Below are positions 1 to 5,900 of a DNA stretch of 7,417 bases, one piece after another. A model generated the notes under the pieces. That model was given only the letters and a program-made list of their open reading frames with translations. It ran no database searches and was not told the origin of the DNA. The position numbers and the translations under genes are program-made. The number at the start of each line of letters is the position of its first letter. Positions within the stretch are counted from its first letter, which is position 1. The stretch covers positions 1-7,417 of the forward strand of contig SLKW01000238.1 of NCBI GenBank assembly GCA_007134405.1. Reading direction: 5' to 3'. This stretch comes from Paracoccaceae bacterium. Its GTDB lineage: Bacteria > Pseudomonadota > Alphaproteobacteria > Rhodobacterales > Rhodobacteraceae.

Positions 1-935
1 CGCTCGGCCAGCCGCATGGACAGCCCCTCGGCCTCGATCAGCGGCAGGAACTCGCCGGGCGGGATCAGCCCGCGCTCGGGGTGATGCCAGCGCGCCAGCG
101 TCTCCATCCCCGACACCTCGCCGGTGGTCAGCGCGATCTGCGGCTGGAAATAGGCACAGATCGCGCCTGTCTCCAGCGCCTGGCGCAACTCGCCGCGCAG
201 CGCGTTCGGCGCCGCCGCGGCCCGGTCGGCCTCGGTGAAGCTGTGCACCCCGGTGGGTCCCGACTGCACGGCGATGCGCGCGGCGCGCTCGGCGGCTTCC
301 AGCATGCCCAGACCGGCGGCGCGCGCCTGCACGGGATTTAGGCACAGTCCGACCGAGACGCTGGGCCAGACCGAGACCTGCTCGAAATGGAAGGGTTGCG
401 CCAGATCGGCCTGCAGCCGTTGCGCCACCGCCTGCGCCACGCTTAGCGCGAAGCCCCGCTGCGGCGCCAGCGCGATGCCGAAGCGCCCGTCGGGCAGCGC
501 GCAAAAGGCGTCCTGCGCCCGCAGGCTCTGTCCCAGGCGCAGCGTCAGCGCCTCTTCCAGCGCGGCAAAGAGCCGGGCGCCGTGGCGTTCGCGCAGTTCC
601 TCGGCGTCGTCGAGGCGCAGCAGCACCGCGGCGGGCACGCGCTCGCCGCCCGCCAGCGCGCCCTCTTCCAGCAGCGCCTCGACGCATTCGCGCGGCACCG
701 GCCTGCACAAAGGGCGCGGCGGCTCGGCCGCGCGGCGTTCGTTGCGCCGGGCCGCGGCGAGCCAGAGCGACTGCAACACGATCACGCTGACGACCAGCCA
801 GATTTCGCCACCGGCGTAATAGGCCAAAAGCGAGACCGCCGGCACCAGCGCCAGCGTCTGCGGCCGGCGCGCCCATGCCGACAGGCGCAGGCTCAATCCG
901 CTGGGCGCTTCCATCCGCTCCGCGTCAAGGCGCAT
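1..935 (-). CDS. Membrane-anchored degenerate GGDEF / EAL domain protein (C-terminus outside window)
   Basis: Probable cyclic-di-GMP phosphodiesterase or c-di-GMP-responsive protein at the inner membrane. I translated 311 codons from the ATG at 935; the reading frame runs off base 1. Two hydrophobic segments (about residues 26-41 and 44-62, the second ending in WLAAARRNERR) form a short membrane anchor. Residues about 98-235 have the layout of a GGDEF domain (VLLRLDDAEELRERHG near 104-119), but the signature position reads ALPDGRFGIAL (146-156), so the GGDEF catalytic residues are absent. An EAL domain starts near 246 with AYFQPQIALTTGEVSG (261-276), the motif itself being ETL (278-280), then ARWHHPERGLIPPGEFLPLIEAEGL. 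The glutamate of the EAL signature is kept; later metal ligands lie outside the window. A second in-frame ATG at 914 has a closer GGAG and could be the real start. It follows ttcA by 71 bases on the same strand, so co-transcription is likely. Whether it is catalytically active cannot be told here. Confidence 0.85.
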   Translation of the reverse strand, partial: MRLDAERMEAPSGLSLRLSAWARRPQTLALVPAVSLLAYYAGGEIWLVVSVIVLQSLWLAAARRNERRAAEPPRPLCRPVPRECVEALLEEGALAGGERVPAAVLLRLDDAEELRERHGARLFAALEEALTLRLGQSLRAQDAFCALPDGRFGIALAPQRGFALSVAQAVAQRLQADLAQPFHFEQVSVWPSVSVGLCLNPVQARAAGLGMLEAAERAARIAVQSGPTGVHSFTEADRAAAAPNALRGELRQALETGAICAYFQPQIALTTGEVSGMETLARWHHPERGLIPPGEFLPLIEAEGLSMRLAE

Positions 936-1006
936 CGAAACCCGGCTCCCGATCCGGTGGCTATCGTTACCCCCGACAGGACTCGCGGCAGAGACTGACC
1001 GAAGCC

Positions 1007-1879
1007 TTAACCGCCTTCGGAAAACTCCTTAGAATTGTTGAGAAATCCTTGCTCACCCTCCGGTTGCAAGCCGGCAAAATCGAAGAGCGCCGGGTCCGCC
1101 AGGTGCGAGGGGCGGGCGTTCATCAGCGCCCGGAACATCACCTGCCGGCGACCGGGGCTGCGCTTTTCCCATTCATCCAGCAGCGCCTTGACCTGCATCC
1201 GCTGCAACCCGTCCTGCGACCCGCAGAGGTTGCAGGGGATGATCGGATAAGTCATCGCGCGGGCGAATCGGTCGCAATCGGATTCGGCGACGAAGGCGAG
1301 CGGACGCAGCACCAGCAGGTCGCGCTCCTCGTTGCGCAGCTTCGGCGGCATCGTCGCCAGCCGCCCGCCATGAAAGAGGTTCATGAAGAACGTCTCCAGC
1401 AGATCGTCCCGGTGATGCCCCAGCACGACCGCCGAACACCCCTCCTCGCGCGCGATCCGGTAGAGGTTGCCGCGCCGAAGCCGGGAACACAGCGCGCAAT
1501 AGGTCCGGCCCTGCGGAACCTTGTCCATGACCACCGAATAGGTGTCCTGGTACTCGATCCGATGTTTCACGCCCATCCGGGTGAGGAAGTCGGGCAGCAC
1601 CGTCGCCGGGAAGCCGGGTTGCCCCTGGTCGAGGTTGCAGGCCAGCAGCTCGACCGGCAACAGCCCCCGCCACTGCAATTCGTGCAGCACGGCGAGCAGC
1701 GTGTAGCTGTCCTTGCCCCCCGACAGGCACACCAGCCAGCGCGCGCCTTGCGTGACCATCCCGTAAGTGTCCAGCGCCTCGCGCACCTGTTGCACCAGGC
1801 GCTTCCTGAGCTTGCGGAACTCGGTGGTCTTCGGCGCGCCGCGAAAGAGCGCGTGGATGTCGTCCGTCTCGTCCAGCAT
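1007..1879 (-). CDS. ttcA: tRNA 2-thiocytidine(32) synthetase TtcA
   Basis: Cytosolic ATP-dependent enzyme that thiolates cytidine 32 of certain tRNAs, with sulfur supplied through a cysteine desulfurase. The 290-residue product has the PP-loop SGGKDS at 53-58, which binds and activates ATP. It also has the CxxC pair C128/C131 ([12 protein letters not shown]) and a further cysteine motif IPCNLCGSQ (C216 and C219), one of which should be the third ligand of the [4Fe-4S] cluster known in the E. coli enzyme. Other family hallmarks are [20 protein letters not shown] (153-172) and the end [15 protein letters not shown]. Length is close to the roughly 310 residues of E. coli TtcA. The ATG at 1879 is preceded by ACGAGG at a 5-base spacing, which supports this start. 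It lies 188 bases after gshA, so it may have its own promoter, and it precedes the EAL gene. Identity is very secure. Confidence 0.97.
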   Translation of the reverse strand: MLDETDDIHALFRGAPKTTEFRKLRKRLVQQVREALDTYGMVTQGARWLVCLSGGKDSYTLLAVLHELQWRGLLPVELLACNLDQGQPGFPATVLPDFLTRMGVKHRIEYQDTYSVVMDKVPQGRTYCALCSRLRRGNLYRIAREEGCSAVVLGHHRDDLLETFFMNLFHGGRLATMPPKLRNEERDLLVLRPLAFVAESDCDRFARAMTYPIIPCNLCGSQDGLQRMQVKALLDEWEKRSPGRRQVMFRALMNARPSHLADPALFDFAGLQPEGEQGFLNNSKEFSEGG

Positions 1880-1983
1880 CGGGGCCTCGTCGCGGGCAGG
1901 AGCGGTCAGGGAATGTACTGGGTATGCCAGAAAGCGGACGGGCTGGCCAGAACGCGCCGCGCATGGGGTTGGGGCGGTGAGGG

Positions 1984-2002
1984 CGGGTTAAGATCGGGTT
2001 AA
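1984..2002. repeat. Phased direct repeat CGGGTTAA x2
   Basis: CGGGTTAA occurs at 1984-1991 and again at 1995-2002, an 11-base period, so both copies face the same side of the helix. It lies 105-123 bases upstream of the ttcA start. This is seen directly; a role as an operator is only a possibility. Confidence 0.45.
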
Positions 2003-2041
2003 ATTGTTTTGGCTAATACAATGATTGCAATGACTTGGTAG

Positions 2042-2061
2042 CCGGTCCAAGCTTGGACCGG
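2042..2061. terminator. Perfect 20-base palindrome after gshA, possible terminator
   Basis: CCGGTCCAAG is followed directly by its exact reverse complement CTTGGACCGG. In RNA this can form an 8-bp GC-rich stem with an AGCT loop. It begins 6 bases after the gshA stop codon on the transcribed strand, the right place for a transcription terminator. There is no T-tract after it (the minus strand continues CTACCAAGTCATTG), so it is not a classical intrinsic terminator. It could instead stabilise the mRNA 3' end or be a protein-binding palindrome. Confidence 0.5.
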
Positions 2062-2067
2062 GGTGCG

Positions 2068-3438
2068 TCAATAGCTGTACTCGGCGTAGATTCGCGACAG
2101 ATCCCCCGCCCAGTCGCCATGAAAACGGCCCAGCAACTCGTCCGCCGGGGTCTGTCCGATCTCCAGGCTTTCCTTGAGCGTGTTCAGAAAATGCGTCTCG
2201 TCGGGCAGCATCCCCCCCACCCCCTGCCGGGCACGCGACTTGAGCCCGGCCTCGGCGATCGCCACGACCTCGCGGGCGAGGTCGTGCATCCGAATCGTGC
2301 CGACCCTGGCGCTCAGCCCCTCGACACTGGCCGCGACGCGCAACGCCTCGCGCGTCTCCGCGTGCCAGCCCCGCGCCAGATCCCAGGCCGCATCCAGCGC
2401 CGCCTGGTCGTACATCAGCCCGACCCACAACGCCGGCAGCGCGCAAAGCCGCCGCCACGGCCCCCCATCGGCGCCGCGCATCTCGATGAAGCGCTTGAGC
2501 CGCGCCTCGGGGAAGATCGTGGTCAGGTGGTCGGCGAAATCCGACAGCGTCGGAACCTCGCCCGGCAATGCGGGCAACTCGCCCTTCAGGAAGTCGCGGA
2601 AGCTTTGACCAGTGGCGTCGATATAGCGGCCATCGCGGTAGACGAAGTACATCGGCACGTCGAGCGCGTAGTCGACCCAGCGCTCGAAGCCGAACCCGTC
2701 CTCGAAGACGAAGGGCAGCATGCCGGTCCGGTCGGGGTCGAGGTCGCGCCAGACCCGCGCACGCCAGGACTTGTGGCCGTTGGGCTTACCCTCGAAGAAG
2801 GGCGAGTTGGCGAAAAGCGCCGTCGCTACCGGCTGCAGCGCCAGCGCCACGCGCAGCTTCTGCACCATGTCGGCCTCGGTCCCGAAATCCAGGTTCACCT
2901 GCACCGTGCAGGTCCGGTACATCATCTGCAGGCCGTGGGTGCCGACCTTCTGCATGTAGTCGGTCATCAGCCGATAGCGCCCCTTGGGCATCATCGGCAT
3001 CTGCTCGTGCGTCCAGACCGGCGCCGCGCCCAGCCCGATGAAAGCCGCGCCGATATCGTCGGCGACCGCCTTCACCTGCCGCAGATGCTCGTTCACCTCG
3101 TCGCAGGTCTGGTGGATGTTCTCCAGGGGCGCGCCCGACAATTCCAGCTGCCCGCCCGGCTCCAGGCTGACATTGGCGCCGTCCTTGACCAGCCCGATGA
3201 CGTTGCCGCCCTCCTCGATCGCCTCCCAGCCGAAGCGGTCGCGCAGCCCCTCCAGCATCGCCCGGATCGAGCGCGGCCCGTCATAGGGCAGGGGTTTCAG
3301 ATTGTCCTGGCAATAGCCGAACTTCTCGTGCTCGGTGCCGATGCGCCAGTCGGCGTGCGGTTTGCAGCCCTGTTCCAGATACTCGGCCAGCTGGCCCGCG
3401 TGTTCGATGGGTCCGCCGCCGGACTGGGGAATGGACAT
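2068..3438 (-). CDS. gshA: Glutamate-cysteine ligase (plant/alphaproteobacterial type)
   Basis: Catalyses ATP-dependent joining of L-glutamate and L-cysteine to gamma-glutamylcysteine, the first and usually rate-limiting step of glutathione synthesis, in the cytosol. The 456-residue product matches the GCS2 family branch shared by plants and alphaproteobacteria. Visible blocks are WRIGTEHEKFGY (31-42), VSLEPGGQLELSGAPLENIH (90-109), MMYRTCTVQVNLDFG (172-186), FANSPFFEGKPNG (209-221) and FIEMRGADGGPWRR (317-330); the Glu- and Arg-rich motifs are those that bind substrate and Mg-ATP in the family. The length is normal for bacterial members and no disruption is seen. The start ATG is preceded by GGAG at a 10-base spacing. 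The gene lies 52 bases after the small membrane-protein gene on the same strand and is probably the last gene of an rsmE-led operon. A perfect 20-base palindrome follows the stop. No gshB is in the window. Confidence 0.97.
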   Translation of the reverse strand: MSIPQSGGGPIEHAGQLAEYLEQGCKPHADWRIGTEHEKFGYCQDNLKPLPYDGPRSIRAMLEGLRDRFGWEAIEEGGNVIGLVKDGANVSLEPGGQLELSGAPLENIHQTCDEVNEHLRQVKAVADDIGAAFIGLGAAPVWTHEQMPMMPKGRYRLMTDYMQKVGTHGLQMMYRTCTVQVNLDFGTEADMVQKLRVALALQPVATALFANSPFFEGKPNGHKSWRARVWRDLDPDRTGMLPFVFEDGFGFERWVDYALDVPMYFVYRDGRYIDATGQSFRDFLKGELPALPGEVPTLSDFADHLTTIFPEARLKRFIEMRGADGGPWRRLCALPALWVGLMYDQAALDAAWDLARGWHAETREALRVAASVEGLSARVGTIRMHDLAREVVAIAEAGLKSRARQGVGGMLPDETHFLNTLKESLEIGQTPADELLGRFHGDWAGDLSRIYAEYSY

Positions 3439-3490
3439 GGGGCCGCGCTCCGGCTGAATGACAACGCCCCCACCTGTGCCGGTGAACGGC

Positions 3491-3997
3491 TCAAGTCAAG
3501 AGCATGGGCTCGTCGCGCCGCCACACCGGCTGATCGCCCGGCGTCGGTGCGGCACGGATGCGACGCATCAGATGCGCCATGTCGACGCCCGGCAGTTGCG
3601 CGAAGGCATCGAACAGGACCTCCGCCCCCCGCGCGCCGCGCGGGATGTCAAGCCGCGTGCCATCGGCGGCCCGCAAGCGCCATGCCTCGCCATCCGCGCT
3701 CAGGTCCAGCGCCTCGAGCTCGCACAGCGCGATGAAGCCACCCGCCTCGGGACCCCAGTAGGTGATCTGCCCCTCGACCACCTGCACCACGCCCGGCCCC
3801 TGCGCCATGACCGCAAACCGTGCGCGGCGCGTGCCGAGGATGGTCAGCGCCAGCCCCGTCAGCGCCACCAGAAACCCAAGCCCCCGGACGATCGCCGACG
3901 GCTGCGTGGCAAGCCACGCGCCGAGGCTCAAAACCAGAAGGCCCACCAGCGCATCGCGCCAGTGGTGAAGCATGCGCCGCGCCTCGGGACGGATCAT
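3491..3997 (-). CDS. Small two-helix membrane protein of unknown function
   Basis: A 168-residue protein that I do not recognise as a named family. The N-terminus MIRPEARRMLHHWR is positively charged. Two hydrophobic helices follow at about 15-31 (ALVGLLVLSLGAWLATQ) and 36-54 (IVRGLGFLVALTGLALTIL), joined by a very short turn, then TRRAR. This suggests a helical hairpin with both ends in the cytoplasm by the positive-inside rule. Residues about 60-145 read as alternating short strands (FAVMAQGPGVVQVVEGQITYWGPEAGGFIALCELEALDLS, then WRLRAADGTRLDIPRG) ending in a helix (GAEVLFDAFAQLPG). This resembles a small PH-like beta domain, but that is inference from pattern only. Its ATG overlaps the rsmE stop by four bases (ATGA), which implies translational coupling, and gshA starts 52 bases after its stop. 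Start and frame are well supported by this overlap; function is unknown. Confidence 0.85.
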   Translation of the reverse strand: MIRPEARRMLHHWRDALVGLLVLSLGAWLATQPSAIVRGLGFLVALTGLALTILGTRRARFAVMAQGPGVVQVVEGQITYWGPEAGGFIALCELEALDLSADGEAWRLRAADGTRLDIPRGARGAEVLFDAFAQLPGVDMAHLMRRIRAAPTPGDQPVWRRDEPMLLT

Positions 3998-4791
3998 GCG
4001 CCCGCGTCCGCCCAGTCGCCGACAGCGGCCTGCCAGAGCGTGATCGCCGCCACCGCCGCGGTTTCAGCGCGCAGGATGCGGGGTCCCAGGGCCAGCTTGC
4101 GGACGAAGGGAAGCGCCTCCAGCCGGGTGCGCTCGTCGGGCGAAAAGCCGCCCTCGGGGCCGATCAGGATCGCCGCGGGGCCGGGGGGTGGCTGTATGGC
4201 GGCCGCGCCGGCCAGCGTTTCATCGGCCCAGTAAAGCGCCCGTTCCCCGGGCCAGTCGGCCAGCATCCGGGCGAGCGGGCGCAACTCCTCGACCGTCGGC
4301 ACATGCGTCGCGCCGCATTGCTCGGCCGCCTCGACCGCATGCGCCTGCAGCCGGTCGCGGCGGACGCGCTCGGCATTGGTGAAGGCGGTGCCGACGGGCA
4401 CGATCCGCGCCACGCCCAGCTCGGTCGCCTTCTCGACCAGGAAATCGGTGCGCGCCTTCTTCAGCGGCGCGAAGAGCAGCCACAGATCCGGCGGGTCCGT
4501 CTGCGGCGCCGTCTGCCGCAGGCACCTCAAGGCGCCTGCCTTCTTGGCCAACTGCTCGATCCGCGCGCGCCACTCGCCGTCGCGCCCGTTGAAGACCGCG
4601 ACTTCGGCCCCCTGCGGCATCCGCATCACCGCCGCGAGGTAATGCGCAGCCGGCGCCGGCAGCACAAGCGGTTGCCCTTCGCCCAAAGGCTGCTCTAGAA
4701 ACAGGCGCACGCGGGGGCGACCGGGTTCGGATTCGGGGCCGGATTGGGGTTCGGCGGGGCGGCGCGGGCCGTGGGTGGGGCCTTCAGTCAT
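3994..4791 (-). CDS. rsmE: 16S rRNA (uracil-1498-N3)-methyltransferase RsmE
   Basis: SPOUT-class methyltransferase that uses S-adenosylmethionine to methylate N3 of U1498 in 16S rRNA of the assembled 30S subunit. From the ATG at 4791 the product is 265 residues. An N-terminal PUA-like RNA-binding part starts at VRLFLEQPLGEGQPLVL (28-44) and contains AAHYLAAVMRMPQGAEVAVFNG. The trefoil-knot domain shows FLVEKATELGV (117-127), AAEQCGATHVP (155-165), LIGPEGGFSPDE (209-220) and LALGPRILRAETA (233-245), the family's SAM-binding signatures. E. coli RsmE has 243 residues; the excess is a Pro/Gly/Glu-rich leader of about 27 residues. An in-frame GTG at 4710 (V28) begins exactly where homology begins and is an alternative start; neither has a clear ribosome binding site. 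The reading frame stays open far upstream to 5898, but that stretch is antisense to ubiA. It is first in the leftward gene group and divergent from ubiA. Confidence 0.95.
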   Translation of the reverse strand: MTEGPTHGPRRPAEPQSGPESEPGRPRVRLFLEQPLGEGQPLVLPAPAAHYLAAVMRMPQGAEVAVFNGRDGEWRARIEQLAKKAGALRCLRQTAPQTDPPDLWLLFAPLKKARTDFLVEKATELGVARIVPVGTAFTNAERVRRDRLQAHAVEAAEQCGATHVPTVEELRPLARMLADWPGERALYWADETLAGAAAIQPPPGPAAILIGPEGGFSPDERTRLEALPFVRKLALGPRILRAETAAVAAITLWQAAVGDWADAGA

Positions 4792-4803
4792 GGGACCGAG
4801 TTT

Positions 4804-5844
4804 ATGAGCGAGTCGGATCGAAGGCCAGAGCCGGACGAGCGGGACGAGCACCAGCCGGGCGACCCCGCGCGGGACCGCGATGCGGAGGACCGCGACGCGA
4901 CCGAGGCCGAGATCGCCGACCGCGCCCACGGCAACTGGGTCGACCGCTGGGCGCCCGCCGACTGGCGGCCCTATCTGCGCCTTTCGCGCGCCGACCGGCC
5001 CATCGGGACCTGGCTTCTGCTGTTGCCCTGCTGGTGGGGCGTGCTTCTGGGCGCGCTCGCCGCGCCCGAATTGCGCGGCTGGCTCACGGTCTGGATCATC
5101 GTCGGCACCGCGATCGGCGCCTTCCTGATGCGCGGGGCAGGCTGCACCTGGAACGACATCACCGACCGCGACATCGACCGAAGCGTGGCGCGCACGCGCA
5201 ACCGCCCGCTCGCCGCGGGGACGGTGACGGTGCGGCAGGCGCTGATGTGGATGGGCGCTCAGATGGCGCTCGCCTTCCTCATCCTGCTCACCTTCAACCT
5301 GCCCACGATCGTTCTGGGCGTGCTCGCGCTCATTCCGGTGACGATCTATCCCTTCGCCAAGCGCTTCACCTGGTGGCCGCAGGTCTTTCTGGGACTGGCC
5401 TTCAACTGGGGCGCGCTTCTGGCCTGGACGGCGCAGACCGGCGCGCTCAGCCTTCCGGCGGTGTTTCTCTATCTTGCCGGCATCGCCTGGACGCTTTTCT
5501 ACGACACGATCTACGCTCACCAGGACCGCGAGGACGACGCTCTGATCGGCGTGAAATCGACCGCCCGGCTCTTTGGGGCGCATACCGACACCTGGCTGCG
5601 CGGCTTTCTCATCGCCGCGGTTCTGCTGATGTCGCTGGCCATCATCTTCGCGCTCGCGCCGCTCGCCGACCCGCTGAAGATGTCGCTGGCGCTTGCCGGG
5701 GCCTGGGCATTCGGGGCGCATCTCAACTGGCAGCTTGGCAAGCTCAACATCCATGACCCCGACGTGTGCCTCACCGTCTTCCGCACCAACCGCGATGCCG
5801 GGCTGATCGTTGTGCTGTTTTTCGCCGCAGCCCCCCTGGTTTGA
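4804..5844 (+). CDS. ubiA: 4-hydroxybenzoate polyprenyltransferase UbiA
   Basis: Integral inner-membrane enzyme that attaches the polyprenyl tail to 4-hydroxybenzoate in ubiquinone synthesis. The 346-residue product carries both aspartate-rich Mg-diphosphate motifs: NDITDRDIDRSVARTRNRPLAAG (ND at 117-118, Asp 121, 123, 125) and YDTIYAHQDREDDALIGVKS (Asp 234, 241, 244, 245). Many hydrophobic helices fill residues 68-345, and RLSRADRPIGTWLLLLPCWWG (59-79) is the typical first-helix entry. The ATG at 4804 was chosen over the in-frame ATG at 4744 because the earlier one would place 20 unrelated residues within the rsmE start region; GGGACCGAG lies just upstream. About 42 residues before HGNWVDRWAP are very hydrophilic and rich in Asp, Glu and Arg, longer than in E. 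coli UbiA (290 residues). The start is only 12 bases from the divergent rsmE ATG. Identity is secure; the exact start is slightly less so. Confidence 0.96.
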   Translation: MSESDRRPEPDERDEHQPGDPARDRDAEDRDATEAEIADRAHGNWVDRWAPADWRPYLRLSRADRPIGTWLLLLPCWWGVLLGALAAPELRGWLTVWIIVGTAIGAFLMRGAGCTWNDITDRDIDRSVARTRNRPLAAGTVTVRQALMWMGAQMALAFLILLTFNLPTIVLGVLALIPVTIYPFAKRFTWWPQVFLGLAFNWGALLAWTAQTGALSLPAVFLYLAGIAWTLFYDTIYAHQDREDDALIGVKSTARLFGAHTDTWLRGFLIAAVLLMSLAIIFALAPLADPLKMSLALAGAWAFGAHLNWQLGKLNIHDPDVCLTVFRTNRDAGLIVVLFFAAAPLV

Positions 5845-5846
5845 TT

Positions 5847-5884
5847 GCATCCGGGCGGCCCAGCGGCTAGGGCACCCCGGATGC
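5847..5884 (+). terminator. Hairpin between ubiA and the OmpA-family gene
   Basis: GCATCCGGG (5847-5855) pairs exactly with CCCGGATGC (5876-5884), and inside this GCCC (5858-5861) can pair with GGGC (5870-5873), giving an interrupted stem-loop that starts 3 bases after the ubiA stop. No T-tract follows, so termination would be weak or factor-dependent. The same stretch includes TTGATT (5841-5846) and GGCTAG (5865-5870) with an 18-base gap, which might be a weak promoter for the next gene; that reading is low confidence. Confidence 0.4.
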
Positions 5885-5900
5885 GACCTGTAGGACAACC

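Larger units (their letters stand above)
1880..2067 (-). other. gshA-ttcA intergenic region, likely holding the ttcA promoter
   Basis: These 188 bases have no credible gene. Bases 1988-2035 are clearly more AT-rich than the surroundings. On the ttcA-sense strand this stretch reads TTGCAATCATTG, TATTAG, AAAACAATTT and TTAACCCG. No -35/-10 pair with good spacing stands out, so a promoter is likely by position and base composition only. Two short phased direct repeats occur: CGGGTTAA at 1984-1991 and 1995-2002, and GCCAGAA at 1926-1932 and 1946-1952. Confidence 0.4.

Noticed and set aside
235..998. Plus-strand open frames at 235-819 and 582-998
   Set aside because: They are antisense to the GGDEF/EAL gene, rich in Ser/Arg/Ala, and show no domain features.
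999..1020. Inverted repeat CCGAAG / CTTCGG overlapping the ttcA stop codon, considered as a terminator
   Set aside because: The stem is only 6 bp with a 10-base loop, it contains the stop codon, and no T-tract follows. Chance is likely in GC-rich DNA.
875..2002. A 375-codon plus-strand open frame antisense to ttcA
   Set aside because: The minus strand encodes a full-length TtcA with PP-loop and cysteine motifs. The plus-strand product has no recognisable features.
2017..2022. TACAAT on the plus strand, a good -10-like hexamer
   Set aside because: No matching -35 element lies 16-18 bases upstream, and no real plus-strand gene follows until 4804.
2035..3735. A 566-codon plus-strand open frame antisense to gshA and part of the small membrane-protein gene
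   Set aside because: It has no recognisable motif and reads as His/Arg/Gln/Pro-rich composition. It is the mirror frame expected opposite a GC-rich gene, while the minus strand has clear gshA motifs.
4792..5898. A 369-codon upstream extension of the rsmE frame
   Set aside because: It runs antisense through the whole of ubiA and has low-complexity composition. RsmE homology starts only at residue 28 from the ATG at 4791.
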